Positions 41,844 through 49,758 of a DNA stretch of 64,000 nt are shown in pieces (position 1 is the stretch's first letter; each line of letters starts with the position of its first letter). The position numbers and the translations under genes are program-made. The notes beneath the pieces were generated by a model. The model was not told the origin of the DNA, did not search any database, and saw only the letters and a list, made by a program, of their open reading frames with translations. Location of the stretch: the NCBI GenBank assembly GCA_944324075.1, contig CALUUZ010000006.1, positions 1-64,000 of the forward strand. Direction: 5' to 3'. The stretch is from Candidatus Mailhella excrementigallinarum (GTDB lineage: Bacteria > Desulfobacterota > Desulfovibrionia > Desulfovibrionales > Desulfovibrionaceae).

Positions 41844-41896
41844 TAAAAAAAGTTTTCCTCTGAAACAAAAATAAAGCAGATAAAGGTGGCAATGAT

Positions 41897-42253
41897 ATGG
41901 CTAATGTTATTGTATTGTTTGAAGTTAAGCCAACAAAAGAAGGAATGCAAAAATATCTTGATTTGGCGGCAGAGTTGAAAAATATACTTTCTGGATTTGA
42001 GGGATTTGTCAGAGCAGAACGTTTTACAAGTCTGAATGAGGATGGCAAATTGTTGTCTATGAATATTTGGACAAACGAGTCTGCGGTGGAATGCTGGAGA
42101 AATACTCTTCAACACCGTATGAGCCAACTTGAAGGGCGAAAAAAATTGTTTGAATCTTATAAAATTACAGTCTGTGTTACTATTCGGGAATATTCAGACA
42201 CCGAGCGAGTACAAGCTCCGGCAGATTCTAACGAATATTTTAGTGTATGTTGA
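41897..42253 (+). CDS. Antibiotic biosynthesis monooxygenase (ABM) domain protein
   Basis: 118 residues. MANVIVLFEVKPTKEGMQKYLDLAAELKNIL and FEGFVRAERFTSLNEDGKLLSMNIWTNESAVECWRNTLQHR match the ABM ferredoxin-like dimeric fold. Members include quinol monooxygenases, haem-degrading proteins and many of unknown role. It lies 53 bases after the methyltransferase gene and converges on the relaxase gene. Low GC like its upstream neighbours. Function in the element unknown. Confidence 0.82.
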   Translation: MANVIVLFEVKPTKEGMQKYLDLAAELKNILSGFEGFVRAERFTSLNEDGKLLSMNIWTNESAVECWRNTLQHRMSQLEGRKKLFESYKITVCVTIREYSDTERVQAPADSNEYFSVC

Positions 42254-42285
42254 AGCCTGAAATTATATCGCTGTGGAGTTAAGTT

Positions 42286-43908
42286 TTACTTGAAATGAAT
42301 GGACAAACGAGGGGACATAGCAGTATCATTTGTAGTTATTTCTTTTATTTCGCTGGTAATCTCTAAAAGTTGCTTTGGAGTGGGGTTGATATTGGCAATA
42401 TCAATATCTCCCGCCGTTCCAAAGGCATACCAGACAGCTCTACGCCCGTAGTCTATCCTTTCATCACGGTTTTGCCCGTGGGGGCGGGCGGGGGTGTGTC
42501 TAAATAATTCGTTGGCTACCTCCTGCGGCGTGTATCCGGCACAGCGCATGTACAGGGCGATAGCGGCGTCCAGCCGTGATTCATCCATCTTTTCCGGGAA
42601 CCGTTTTTTGACCATTTCCCGATAGGCGGCATAGGGCGAAGACAGAGTGCCGACCTTGGGAAATTTACGCTTTCTGACCTCCACACCGGGAGCGATCCGT
42701 TTGCGGAAACGCCAGAGATTGGCGCGATATGCATCACGCTTTCCCAACCAATACTTGAAACGCGGGAGCTGTGTCGCTTGCTCCGTGGAAGCGGACTTGT
42801 TCCGTACTTCCTCGCGTTCTTCCTGTTCTTGTTCCTTCAAAAAATGCCGGGCAATGTTCAGTACGGAAAGCCCGTGCCGGGCAAGGCGGGCGCTAGCCGC
42901 CTCTCGGCGCTCTTGCTGCCGCCGTTCCAGCTCTTCCCGTTCTTCCTCCCGTTTCTTTCTGGTGTGGCGTTTTTCTTCCGCCACTCTCTGCCTCTCCTGC
43001 TGGTACTCCAGCCATTCCTCCCGGCAAACGTGACTGACCGGCTCCGGAGCGGGCTTGCTGAATGTCCGTTCGGAATAGTAGCCGGGCTTGAACGCTCCAA
43101 GTCGTTTGGACAGCCTGGACAGGGAAAAATTTCTGTCCACGCTGGAAGCCTTGACCGCCGTGTCTCCCACGAAAATCACCGCGCCGGAACCCTTGCGGAT
43201 GAAACGCAGACCGACCGCATCCAGTCCGGCGTGAAGCTCTTCCCAACATGAGGCATTCTGGATGACAGCATGGCCGCGCTCCTGAACAATGCGCATCGCT
43301 GATTTTTCTCCCGTGGCGTTTTCAAAGTCCTCGGCTTTGGGCTTGGGCTTTACCTGTTCTCGCCGCTGGAGATTCCTGACCACATATCCCTGTTCATTGA
43401 CGCGATAGCGGGCGTTCATCTGCGGTGTCCAGCCCTGCCGGTGTTCGATTTCAGCAATGATTTTATGCGCCGCGTTGATGTCGAACCCTTTATGCGGCTG
43501 GATGACCTTTTCAGTGTAGGGATGCGTCCGGTTCACGGCGATATGGAGGTGATAATTGCCCGTATTTTTATGCAGGGCATAGATCGTCTGGTGTTCGGCA
43601 AGGCCCATTCCCCGAAGAAAAAGACTGACCGCTTCGTCTACCTGTTCACGGGAAGGCTGCTCGTTTTCCTGCCATGACAGAATCCAGTGCGTGACCGGCA
43701 TTTTGCTCTGAATGGATTCTTCGGCAAGAGAAATCATCTCCCTTTTTTGAGCGGCGACGGTCGTTGTCAGAAAGTTTCTGCTTCCGGCGTAGGCGAGTTT
43801 GTCCTTGCCCCTGTCATCGTGTTCGGCAAGGATGTAGTCCACCAGACCGCCAATAATGACGGCCTTGGACTTTTTGACGCTGGTACGCTTGAGTTTCTTG
43901 ATAATCAT
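42286..43908 (-). CDS. Relaxase/mobilization nuclease (MOB_P-like)
   Basis: 540 residues. The N-terminal relaxase domain shows GGLVDYILAEHD, THWILSWQENEQPSREQVDEA and the metal-binding histidine triad in NTGNYHLHIAVNRTHPYT near residue 116; an early tyrosine (Y26 or Y40) would be the nicking residue. A long charged coiled-coil (about 300-375, EEEREELERRQQERREAA) follows, then a C-terminal region with DESRLDAAIALYMRCAGYTPQEVANELFR. It would nick the oriT and pilot the strand through a helper's conjugation channel. Its start overlaps the MobC-like stop (ATGA). Confidence 0.9.
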   Translation of the reverse strand: MIIKKLKRTSVKKSKAVIIGGLVDYILAEHDDRGKDKLAYAGSRNFLTTTVAAQKREMISLAEESIQSKMPVTHWILSWQENEQPSREQVDEAVSLFLRGMGLAEHQTIYALHKNTGNYHLHIAVNRTHPYTEKVIQPHKGFDINAAHKIIAEIEHRQGWTPQMNARYRVNEQGYVVRNLQRREQVKPKPKAEDFENATGEKSAMRIVQERGHAVIQNASCWEELHAGLDAVGLRFIRKGSGAVIFVGDTAVKASSVDRNFSLSRLSKRLGAFKPGYYSERTFSKPAPEPVSHVCREEWLEYQQERQRVAEEKRHTRKKREEEREELERRQQERREAASARLARHGLSVLNIARHFLKEQEQEEREEVRNKSASTEQATQLPRFKYWLGKRDAYRANLWRFRKRIAPGVEVRKRKFPKVGTLSSPYAAYREMVKKRFPEKMDESRLDAAIALYMRCAGYTPQEVANELFRHTPARPHGQNRDERIDYGRRAVWYAFGTAGDIDIANINPTPKQLLEITSEIKEITTNDTAMSPRLSIHFK

Positions 43909-44228
43909 CGCTTTTCGCTCAGGGCTTCGATGGCGTACCGAATTTGCCGCAATGCGGCGTCCAGTTCCACGAGAGTGCCCGCGTCTCCTGTTCGCTTCGT
44001 CATATCAAAATGATGCTTGAGCAGGCCCCCAAGCCGCCGCAACTCCCGGACGGTCTGGTCGTCCGTTCTGGCAATGAGGGGCCTGCCGCCGAAGAACAGC
44101 CGCCGCATATACTCGGAAACGAAGATTCCGGCTGTCGCGGCTTGCCGGGTCAGTTTTTCGTCTTCACCGGCACTAAGCCTGAGCGTCCGCCGCCTCTGAA
44201 ATCTGATTGCCGCCTTCCGTTTTTCCAT
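43905..44228 (-). CDS. MobC-like relaxosome protein
   Basis: 107 residues, basic. The N-terminal part (IRFQRRRTLRLSAGEDEKLTRQAATAGIFVSEYMRRLFFG) resembles a ribbon-helix-helix DNA-binding region; the C-terminal part has RELRRLGGLLKHHF, a MobC-type block. Such proteins help the relaxase bind and open oriT. It is translationally coupled to the relaxase and lies 78 bases from the candidate oriT. Confidence 0.82.
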   Translation of the reverse strand: MEKRKAAIRFQRRRTLRLSAGEDEKLTRQAATAGIFVSEYMRRLFFGGRPLIARTDDQTVRELRRLGGLLKHHFDMTKRTGDAGTLVELDAALRQIRYAIEALSEKR

Positions 44229-44305
44229 CTGTCTTTCCTGCCTTTTTGAGAGCGTGAGAAGCGAAGCGCCGAACGCTCTTTGGAGTCCAGAGGCGAAGCC
44301 TTTGG

Positions 44306-44345
44306 CAGGATGTTAGCTGTTGTCAGACAGCTACCATCCTGTAAG
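44306..44345. other. Candidate origin of transfer (oriT) with ATCCTG nick site
   Basis: Arms CAGGATGTTAGCTGT (44306-44320) and ACAGCTACCATCCTG (44327-44341) pair at 14 of 15 positions around a six-base loop. The 3' arm ends CATCCTG|T, matching the YATCCTG|Y nick consensus of IncP/MOB_P relaxases. It lies directly upstream of the mob genes, the usual place. The rest of 44229-45050 has no gene I accept. Confidence 0.68.
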
Positions 44346-44916
44346 GAAGAACATCCGACGCGGCCTGAAACCGCTTCGTCTCTTTCTCCGGCGTGTATCC
44401 ACGCGCATCCCTCTCTCTTTTGCGGCAAGCATAGCTGAAATTTTGTGCTGATTGCCAGAGAAAAAGGTAAAAAGACCATATTATATTTCCGTGAACATTC
44501 ATCATAAGATTTATTATCGCCCAGGTTGAGAATCAGTCATTGTCCATAATTGTATGACCGCGTAATCATGCGTTCAATAACATCCACAGTAGTACAGAAT
44601 ATGGCTCTGGATAAAAGTCCATGCGCCTGTCGCGAAAGAGGAAAGGCTTGCCTTGTGAAATGGCTTCAGGAAAGACGGGGAATCTTCATGGCAAAAGTGA
44701 AGGGCTGTTCGATGAAACGGACGGAAGTGATAGAGGGAAGTTCACGCGCCGTGCCGCGTGCAAAGTGGACAGGTTCACTTGAAAAAGGGCGGAGGATGAG
44801 TCGGGAAGGTCCGCAAAGAAGTGAGAACAAGGCTATGCGCCGGACGGAATAGGGGAAGTTCCAGCCGAGGCTCGACCGGGTATGGGTTCATGCGGCGGGG
44901 AGAAGAGGAGGCCAGC

Positions 44917-44964
44917 GAAAAGAAAAAGAGGACGGCGGGGTCAGGAAAAGTTCTCAACCCCGCC
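44917..44964 (-). terminator. Terminator downstream of the integrase gene
   Basis: On the minus strand, GGCGGGGT/ACCCCGCC stem followed by GTCCTCTTTTTCTTTTC, about 90 bases after the integrase stop. Confidence 0.65.
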
Positions 44965-45050
44965 GCCAGATTTCAGGTGGATTCGTTTATGTTACAGACG
45001 GAAGATGACCCGAAAAAGTCATACGTTGCGCCCCCGTCTGGACTCCCTCT

Positions 45051-46436
45051 CTATCCGTACCAGGCTTGCAGAATGTCCATGCCGTCATAACCGGCGGCTC
45101 GCAATTTCTCCCGATACGCCTCGCTCCAGCCCGTATCCTTTTCCGTGATTTGGGCGTGTTCGTCTATCTTCCCGATGGCGATATTGGTGTTCATTTCTCT
45201 GAAAATGTCTTCCGTCTCGTCGGCCTGTTTTTCCGTTCCGGCACTGTCAGACGCCAATCGCAGTCTGTCGAGATAGTCAGCATAGTCCTGAACCATGCGC
45301 CGCCGCTCCGGCAGATACTCGGCATAATTGTATGCGGCGCGGACGCCGTTGCGTTCGCAGTGGGCAAGCTGACGCTCTATCCAGTCCGAGTTATAGCCAA
45401 GCTCGTTCAGGAGCGTGGACGCCATTGACCGGAAGCCGTGAAAGGTATGTTCGCCGGTGGCGCAGCCAATCTGACGCAGAACGCGTAGCGGGCCTCCCCT
45501 GTACATGGGGCCGTCGTTTCCCGCCCGGCTGCCCGGAAAGACAAAGCGTCCCTTTCCGCTTTTCTCGTACAGCTCATGGAAAATCGTCAGAGCCTGACGC
45601 GAGAGCGGCACGATATGGATTTGCCTCATCTTCATCCGCTCCGCCGGAATGCGCCATTCCGCCGCCTCAAGGTTGACTTCCGTCCATTCCGCGCGGATCA
45701 GCTCATTGCCCCGGACGAACACCAGTGGCGCAAGGCGCAGGGCGCGGGAGATGAAAAAGTTCCCCTCATAGGCGTAAATCTTACGCAGCAGTTCACCTAC
45801 GGCAACGGGATCGGTAATGGCCGCATGATGACCGTTGACAGTGGGAGCGAGTGCGCCACGCAAATCAGCGGCAATGTCGTGTTCCGCCCTGCCGGTGACA
45901 ACGGCATAGCGGAATATCCTTCCGGTATCGCGTAACGCCTTGTGGGCGATGGTCAGCGCGCCCCGTTCCTCCACCCGCCGGAGCACGGTCAGCAGTTCCC
46001 TCGGCGTGATGGCGTTGATGGGGCGCTTGCCCATATGTGGGAAGAGGTTTTCTTCCAGAATGCGGATGACCGCTTTCCGGTATGAGGGAACCCATTTCGG
46101 TGAATACTTAACGTACCATTCCCGCGCCACATCCTCAAAGGAATTGCGGGCCGCTTCCGCCGCCGCTTCTCTGGCCTGCCGCCGTGCTTCGCTGGGGTCA
46201 ATATGCTCCCGCAGCAGCTTTTTGGCGTCTTCCCGTTTTTCCCGCGCCTCCCGCAGGCTCACGGAGGGATACGGCCCAAGAGAAATAAGCTTCTGCCTGC
46301 CCGCGAAGCGGTACGCCAGTCGCCACGACTTTTTGCCCGTGGGCGTGACATAGAGGAACAGCCCTCCGCCGTCCGAGTGCTTCTGTACCTTGCCGTTGGC
46401 CGTGACATGCCGTATGAATGTGTCGGTCAGCTTCAT
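45051..46436 (-). CDS. int: P4-type tyrosine integrase
   Basis: 461 residues. An N-terminal arm-binding domain (DUF4102: SDGGGLFLYVTPTGKKSWRLAYRFAGRQKLISLGPYP near residue 22) precedes a core-binding domain (about 100-180) and a catalytic domain. Catalytic residues visible are the first Arg in LAPLVFVRGNELIRAEWTEV, HIVPLSRQA, HTFHGFRSMASTLLNELG (HxxR) and a late tyrosine in RAAYNYAEYLPERR. P4-type integrases usually target tRNA or tmRNA 3' ends, but no such gene abuts this one. It is at the right edge of the element and reads inward. Confidence 0.95.
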   Translation of the reverse strand: MKLTDTFIRHVTANGKVQKHSDGGGLFLYVTPTGKKSWRLAYRFAGRQKLISLGPYPSVSLREAREKREDAKKLLREHIDPSEARRQAREAAAEAARNSFEDVAREWYVKYSPKWVPSYRKAVIRILEENLFPHMGKRPINAITPRELLTVLRRVEERGALTIAHKALRDTGRIFRYAVVTGRAEHDIAADLRGALAPTVNGHHAAITDPVAVGELLRKIYAYEGNFFISRALRLAPLVFVRGNELIRAEWTEVNLEAAEWRIPAERMKMRQIHIVPLSRQALTIFHELYEKSGKGRFVFPGSRAGNDGPMYRGGPLRVLRQIGCATGEHTFHGFRSMASTLLNELGYNSDWIERQLAHCERNGVRAAYNYAEYLPERRRMVQDYADYLDRLRLASDSAGTEKQADETEDIFREMNTNIAIGKIDEHAQITEKDTGWSEAYREKLRAAGYDGMDILQAWYG

Positions 46437-46479
46437 CCATCCACCTCCAGTCTGGTGTTTTTGGTACGGTTGGACTGAC

Positions 46480-46670
46480 TGCTACCAGCATATTCCTGAA
46501 AAATCCTTTTACCACAATGGATTACAGGAAATATGCGAGTAGCGGGAGGGATCACCCCTCCCGGTTTCCCTGGGCCGGGGGTCGCACTGTCCGGCCCTGG
46601 GAAACACCGCCATCGACAGCCCCGATCTACCAAAAGACTACCAGCATGTCTACCAACGGATTTTCCGGAT
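46480..46670. promoter_or_regulatory. Reiterated CTACCA motifs upstream of the integrase (candidate attP arm sites)
   Basis: CTACCAGCAT occurs near 46482 and 46639, with CTACCAAAAG and CTACCAACGG between or next to it. Such short direct repeats next to an integrase gene usually bind its N-terminal arm domain. Confidence 0.45.
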
Positions 46671-46702
46671 TCAGGGGGATTTTGGTGGATGACATAAGGC
46701 AG

Positions 46703-46747
46703 ATATGTCCAGTTAACATGCTGAATTTACATGATAACTGGACATAT
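46703..46747. repeat. Perfect inverted repeat at the right end of the element
   Basis: Arms ATATGTCCAGTTA (46703-46715) and TAACTGGACATAT (46735-46747), extended by CAT/ATG after one mismatch. No T-run follows on either strand. It lies 46 bases beyond the DUF533 stop codon and may mark the element's edge or be a regulator site. Confidence 0.65.
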
Positions 46748-46792
46748 TTGGATTCCCTGAAACTGATTGAGTAACTTCAAATGCAAAATACT

Positions 46793-47485
46793 CTATGACG
46801 GCAGTGCCGCCAGTTGCCGGCGCGCCTGATCCGCCTCTCGCTCCAGTTCCTCCTTGCGGACGGCAGGGATGCGCAGGGCCTGAGCCAGACCATCCAGATA
46901 GCCGCGTTCCATGAAGTGATCAATATCCACAATCAGGCAGGACAGCCGGTACACGTCCTCGCCCTGCTCCGCCGACTGTACCCGCGCCGCCAGTGAAGCG
47001 GGATTCAGGGATGCCCCCATCAGACTGTTCAGCAGACTGTCCACATCCTGTCCGGGGAACATGTGCCGCACGGCCTGCTCAATGCGCTCGCGCTCCGAAG
47101 CGTCAATATGCCCGTCCGCCCGTGCGGCAAAGACCATGGCTTCAAGCAGAAGCATGGCGGTGGGATCGGCCTGTACGGAAGAGGAAGGTGCGGGAGCCGC
47201 TGCAGAGGAAGAGGGCGATGCGGCCGGAACCTGCCCCTTGTTCTGGGACCACTTCTGATAAAAATTCCAGGCAACCGCGCCTGCCCCCACCAGAGCCGCA
47301 TTCTTCACCACGTCCTTGGAAAGCATGGTGCCAAGCAACGCCCCAAGCGCCCCCGCGCCCAACAGTCCGCCCACTCCGCCCGGAGCCTCCCTGCCCAGCG
47401 TGGAAGCCGTACTTTTGGCCTTTTCCGTCAGGGTTCCCAGCGCAGAACCCAGCCCGCTGCTGTTCAATACATCAAAAAGTGACAT
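46793..47485 (-). CDS. DUF533 / TerB-like protein (YebE family)
   Basis: 230 residues with GAGGAAATC before the start. The N-terminus is glycine/alanine-rich with a likely membrane-inserting stretch (GGVGGLLGAGALGALLGTML, about residues 36-55, and LVGAGAVAWNFYQKW). A low-complexity Ser/Ala/Pro linker follows, then a helical TerB-like domain (AMVFAARADGHIDASERERIEQAV near 115) that resembles metal-binding TerB helices. Function unknown; the 'tellurite resistance' label is by fold only. Confidence 0.87.
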   Translation of the reverse strand: MSLFDVLNSSGLGSALGTLTEKAKSTASTLGREAPGGVGGLLGAGALGALLGTMLSKDVVKNAALVGAGAVAWNFYQKWSQNKGQVPAASPSSSAAAPAPSSSVQADPTAMLLLEAMVFAARADGHIDASERERIEQAVRHMFPGQDVDSLLNSLMGASLNPASLAARVQSAEQGEDVYRLSCLIVDIDHFMERGYLDGLAQALRIPAVRKEELEREADQARRQLAALPS

Positions 47486-47609
47486 GATTTCCTCTCGTTA
47501 TATAGGTTGTCGTAATGCGCAGAACCGCGCAGTCCCCGGCATCGGGGAAGTCGTTCATCTTTCTATGCTGTTAATATAAGGGCTCCGCCTGCGGAAGACA
47601 AGCTGGAAC

Positions 47610-48020
47610 GTCTTTGTTTTGAAAAGACTCTGTTCAAGTTTGCGTTTGACAATGAGAAATATGCTCCTTTAACCGCCGGAGACGCGAGCGTCAGCGAGCT
47701 TTGAGCGACGCCTCCCCCGCCTGGAAAGAGGCATGAAGTGCGAACGCCGCGTTTTCCGCGCAAAACGCAAGCGAGAGCGAGCATCAGCAAGGCTGAGCAA
47801 GCGTCATCGAGAGGTCGCTGCCAAATGTCTCGCGAAACGCGGTCGAGAGAGGCAAAACCGCGCGAGACGACGCGCCCCGGCCCTTGCCGGGGGGGGGAGC
47901 CTTTCATCGCGCTGGAAGCGCGGCTGCCTTCACGGCAACGGATGTAGCCGCTGAAACCGGGGCAGGTGAACGACTTCCGATTGCAGTATCAGGCAGGAAC
48001 TTCAACACAGTCTTTGAAAA
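47610..48020 (-). repeat. Family B intergenic repeat, copy 2 (inverted, expanded)
   Basis: Its complement contains GACGCTTGCTCAGCC, TGCTCGCTCTCGCTTGCG, TTTTGCGCGGAAAACGCGGC and a GGCAGCCG..GCGCTTCC region shared with copies at 21825 and 60297. A run of GAGCG/GCGAG units makes it longer than the other copies. No gene is supported in 47486-48107. Confidence 0.55.
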
Positions 48021-48107
48021 GGCACGGTCGCGGAACCCGCGACCTGCGTGGCTCCATAAGTATTTCCATTCTGAATATGTTCTGGAACAGACTGCATTTC
48101 CGTTCTT

Positions 48108-48146
48108 GAAAAGGAACAGGGGGCAGACTTCTACATCTGCCCCCTG
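48108..48146 (-). terminator. Terminator of the CAU tRNA
   Basis: Perfect 11-base arms CAGGGGGCAGA/TCTGCCCCCTG, then TTCCTTTTC on the minus strand, 8 bases after the tRNA's CCA end. Confidence 0.85.
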
Positions 48147-48153
48147 AAATATC

Positions 48154-48230
48154 TGGTGGGCCCTGCAGGGGTCGAACCTGCGACCTGCCGGTTATGAGCC
48201 GGAGGCTCTGCCAACTGAGCTAAGGGCCCT
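48154..48230 (-). tRNA. tRNA with CAU anticodon (elongator Met, or Ile-2 if lysidine-modified)
   Basis: 77 bases with encoded CCA. Acceptor stem GGGCCCT/AGGGCCC, D arm GCTC/GAGC, anticodon loop CTCATAA (anticodon CAT), T arm GCAGG-TTCGACC-CCTGC. The acceptor start GGGCCCTTAGCTC resembles tRNA-Ile2 of other bacteria as well as elongator tRNA-Met; it is not an initiator (the first pair is intact). Sequence alone does not settle identity. Confidence 0.9.
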
Positions 48231-48469
48231 CAGACGTCCGGCCTTTTCAGGCAGGAACGCCGCAACGGATATTTATGGCCTGAAAATCTGCTTCTGGCAA
48301 GCATTTTATCCGCACCCATACCGCCATGGAAAATGACTGACTCCGCGCCTGGCTCTTGTCCCGCCACGGCTCTGCGGCAGAATGCGCAGCACCTTCCCCG
48401 CGGCCCGGGAAAAGCAGAGCAGCTTCTGAACGCTATGATTCCGTCACACGGTCGCCTCGTTCAGTCCGG

Positions 48470-49240
48470 CTACAGCCCGAACTGCGCGAGCAGGTCGTCG
48501 ATGTCGCCCTGCTGACAGCCGTCCGTGCTCGGCCCCTTCAGTTCCGAGCCTTCCACCTTCTGTTTCAGATCCGCCACGGCGGCGCGCGCCTGTTCCTCTA
48601 TATGAGCGATATCCTGTCCCGGTTTTTCCTCATAGGCCTTCATCATCACGCCGGAGGAAAGATACAGCTCCAGAACGGTGGATTCCAACTGCCGCATGGC
48701 GGACACGGCCTTCTTGATGCGCTGGCCGGTGAGATCCTGGAAGCTCATGGCGGTCATGAGCGTGGTCAGATCTTCCCCCAGGATTCTGTTGCTCTCAATG
48801 ACCCGCTGCCATTCCGCAGGCGTTATTCTGCCCCGGTGCGCCTTTTCCAGCAGCGCGGCATTTTCCTGCTGACGCTCCTGAAGGCGCTCCACCACCTCCA
48901 TGATGGTGTTCGCGGCGTCCTCGGTCTGCCGGAGTACGGCGGAAAGCTGTTCGGAGGCATCCTTGAACAACTTGTCGGCCACGGCCTTGTCCGAAAGCAG
49001 GGCTTCCTCGCTCCCGGCGCTGCGGGCCTCGTTCATTTCCCTGTAGATACGGCGCAGGCCGTCGCGCATGTCCGTACTGATCTTGCGGTAGAACTCGCTT
49101 TCCAGCAGGGCCTGCGTCAGGGATTCGGTAAGCTGTTTTTCCAGTGCGGCGGCAAGAGCCTCACGCAGATTGCGGGTCAGGTTGTCCGTAACTTCCCGCA
49201 TGATGGTGCGGACATCGGAATCGACGGCGGGCGTCTGCAT
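48470..49240 (-). CDS. cheZ: Chemotaxis phosphatase CheZ
   Basis: 256 residues from ATG 49240 (AAGGAG upstream). A mostly helical hairpin protein: MSFQDLTGQRIKKAVSAM near residue 166 contains the catalytic Asp and Gln (D-x-T-G-Q) that dephosphorylate CheY-P. The extreme C-terminus GDIDDLLAQFGL is the CheY-docking helix typical of CheZ. A cytoplasmic regulator of flagellar motor reversal. It is preceded by the NIL/ferredoxin gene with a 14-base gap; no other chemotaxis gene is in the window. Confidence 0.92.
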   Translation of the reverse strand: MQTPAVDSDVRTIMREVTDNLTRNLREALAAALEKQLTESLTQALLESEFYRKISTDMRDGLRRIYREMNEARSAGSEEALLSDKAVADKLFKDASEQLSAVLRQTEDAANTIMEVVERLQERQQENAALLEKAHRGRITPAEWQRVIESNRILGEDLTTLMTAMSFQDLTGQRIKKAVSAMRQLESTVLELYLSSGVMMKAYEEKPGQDIAHIEEQARAAVADLKQKVEGSELKGPSTDGCQQGDIDDLLAQFGL

Positions 49241-49254
49241 GCTGTTTCTCCTTT

Positions 49255-49662
49255 TCAGCCTTCGCTGTCCACCTGAAGAGCCTGCACGGGGCACACGCGG
49301 GTACACAGCGTGCAGACGGTACAGCGCTCCTTGTCAAAGACAAGGCGGCGATCATCATCCATATGCAGCGCGGCCGTGGGACAGATGGCGGTGCATACGC
49401 CGCATTCCACGCATTCACTCTCATCCCTGCGGATACGCTGCGCCACGGGAGTGACTTCCACCCCCCGGCTCCGCAGATATTCCACGGCCCTGCGGCGGTT
49501 TTCCGGACTGCCCAGAAGCTCCAGAATCAGAAATCCTTCGCGTCGTTCGGAAATCTGGGCAGTGGTAATGTTGAAATCCAGATCGAACAACCGGGTCAGA
49601 TTGCAGACCACCGGTTCCGTACTGATTCCCGCCGGAAAACGCAAATGAATATTCGTACCCAT
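49255..49662 (-). CDS. NIL domain-4Fe-4S ferredoxin fusion protein
   Basis: 135 residues; CGGAG 7 bases before the start. The N-terminal 75 residues are a NIL (MetN C-terminal-like, ACT-type) domain. The C-terminal part holds two four-cysteine clusters, CVECGVCTAICPTAA and CTVCTLCTRVCPVQAL, typical of a 2[4Fe-4S] ferredoxin. Small NIL-ferredoxins occur widely in sulfate reducers and methanogens and are linked to sulfur-amino-acid (homocysteine) formation in the latter. Role here not proven. Confidence 0.92.
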   Translation of the reverse strand: MGTNIHLRFPAGISTEPVVCNLTRLFDLDFNITTAQISERREGFLILELLGSPENRRRAVEYLRSRGVEVTPVAQRIRRDESECVECGVCTAICPTAALHMDDDRRLVFDKERCTVCTLCTRVCPVQALQVDSEG

Positions 49663-49758
49663 ACCATACTCCGCGGCCCCTGCCCCGCATACGGAACAGC
49701 TCAGCGACTTTGCCGCGCAATTCCCGGGAACCGCCGGACGGCCCCCGGAATGTTCGCG

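Larger units (their letters stand above)
39225..46790. mobile_element. Integrative mobilizable element (integrase, MobC/relaxase, oriT, alkylation-repair cargo)
   Basis: Boundaries are approximate. The left end is marked by an abrupt change to AT-rich sequence at about 39220 and the right end by the host DUF533 gene at 46793. It carries a P4-type tyrosine integrase at its right end, a MobC-like gene and relaxase, a candidate oriT, and three low-GC cargo genes. No conjugation machinery is present, so transfer would need a helper. I could not find a convincing direct-repeat attachment core by eye. TACCAAC-type motifs occur near both ends (39271-39290 and 46640-46660). The leftmost 620 bases (39225-39844) hold no gene; a hairpin AAAACCACGA/TCGTGGTTTT lies at 39637-39675. 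Confidence 0.7.

Noticed and set aside
44550-44852. 100-codon open frame between mobC and the integrase.
   Set aside because: Highly basic, no domain recognised, no clear ribosome site; possible but not supported.
39225-46790. Search for a direct-repeat attachment core or tRNA target for the element.
   Set aside because: GGATTTTaCCG near 39742 and GGATTTTCCGG near 46660 are similar, but too short and imperfect; the nearest tRNA (48154) is 1.4 kb away.
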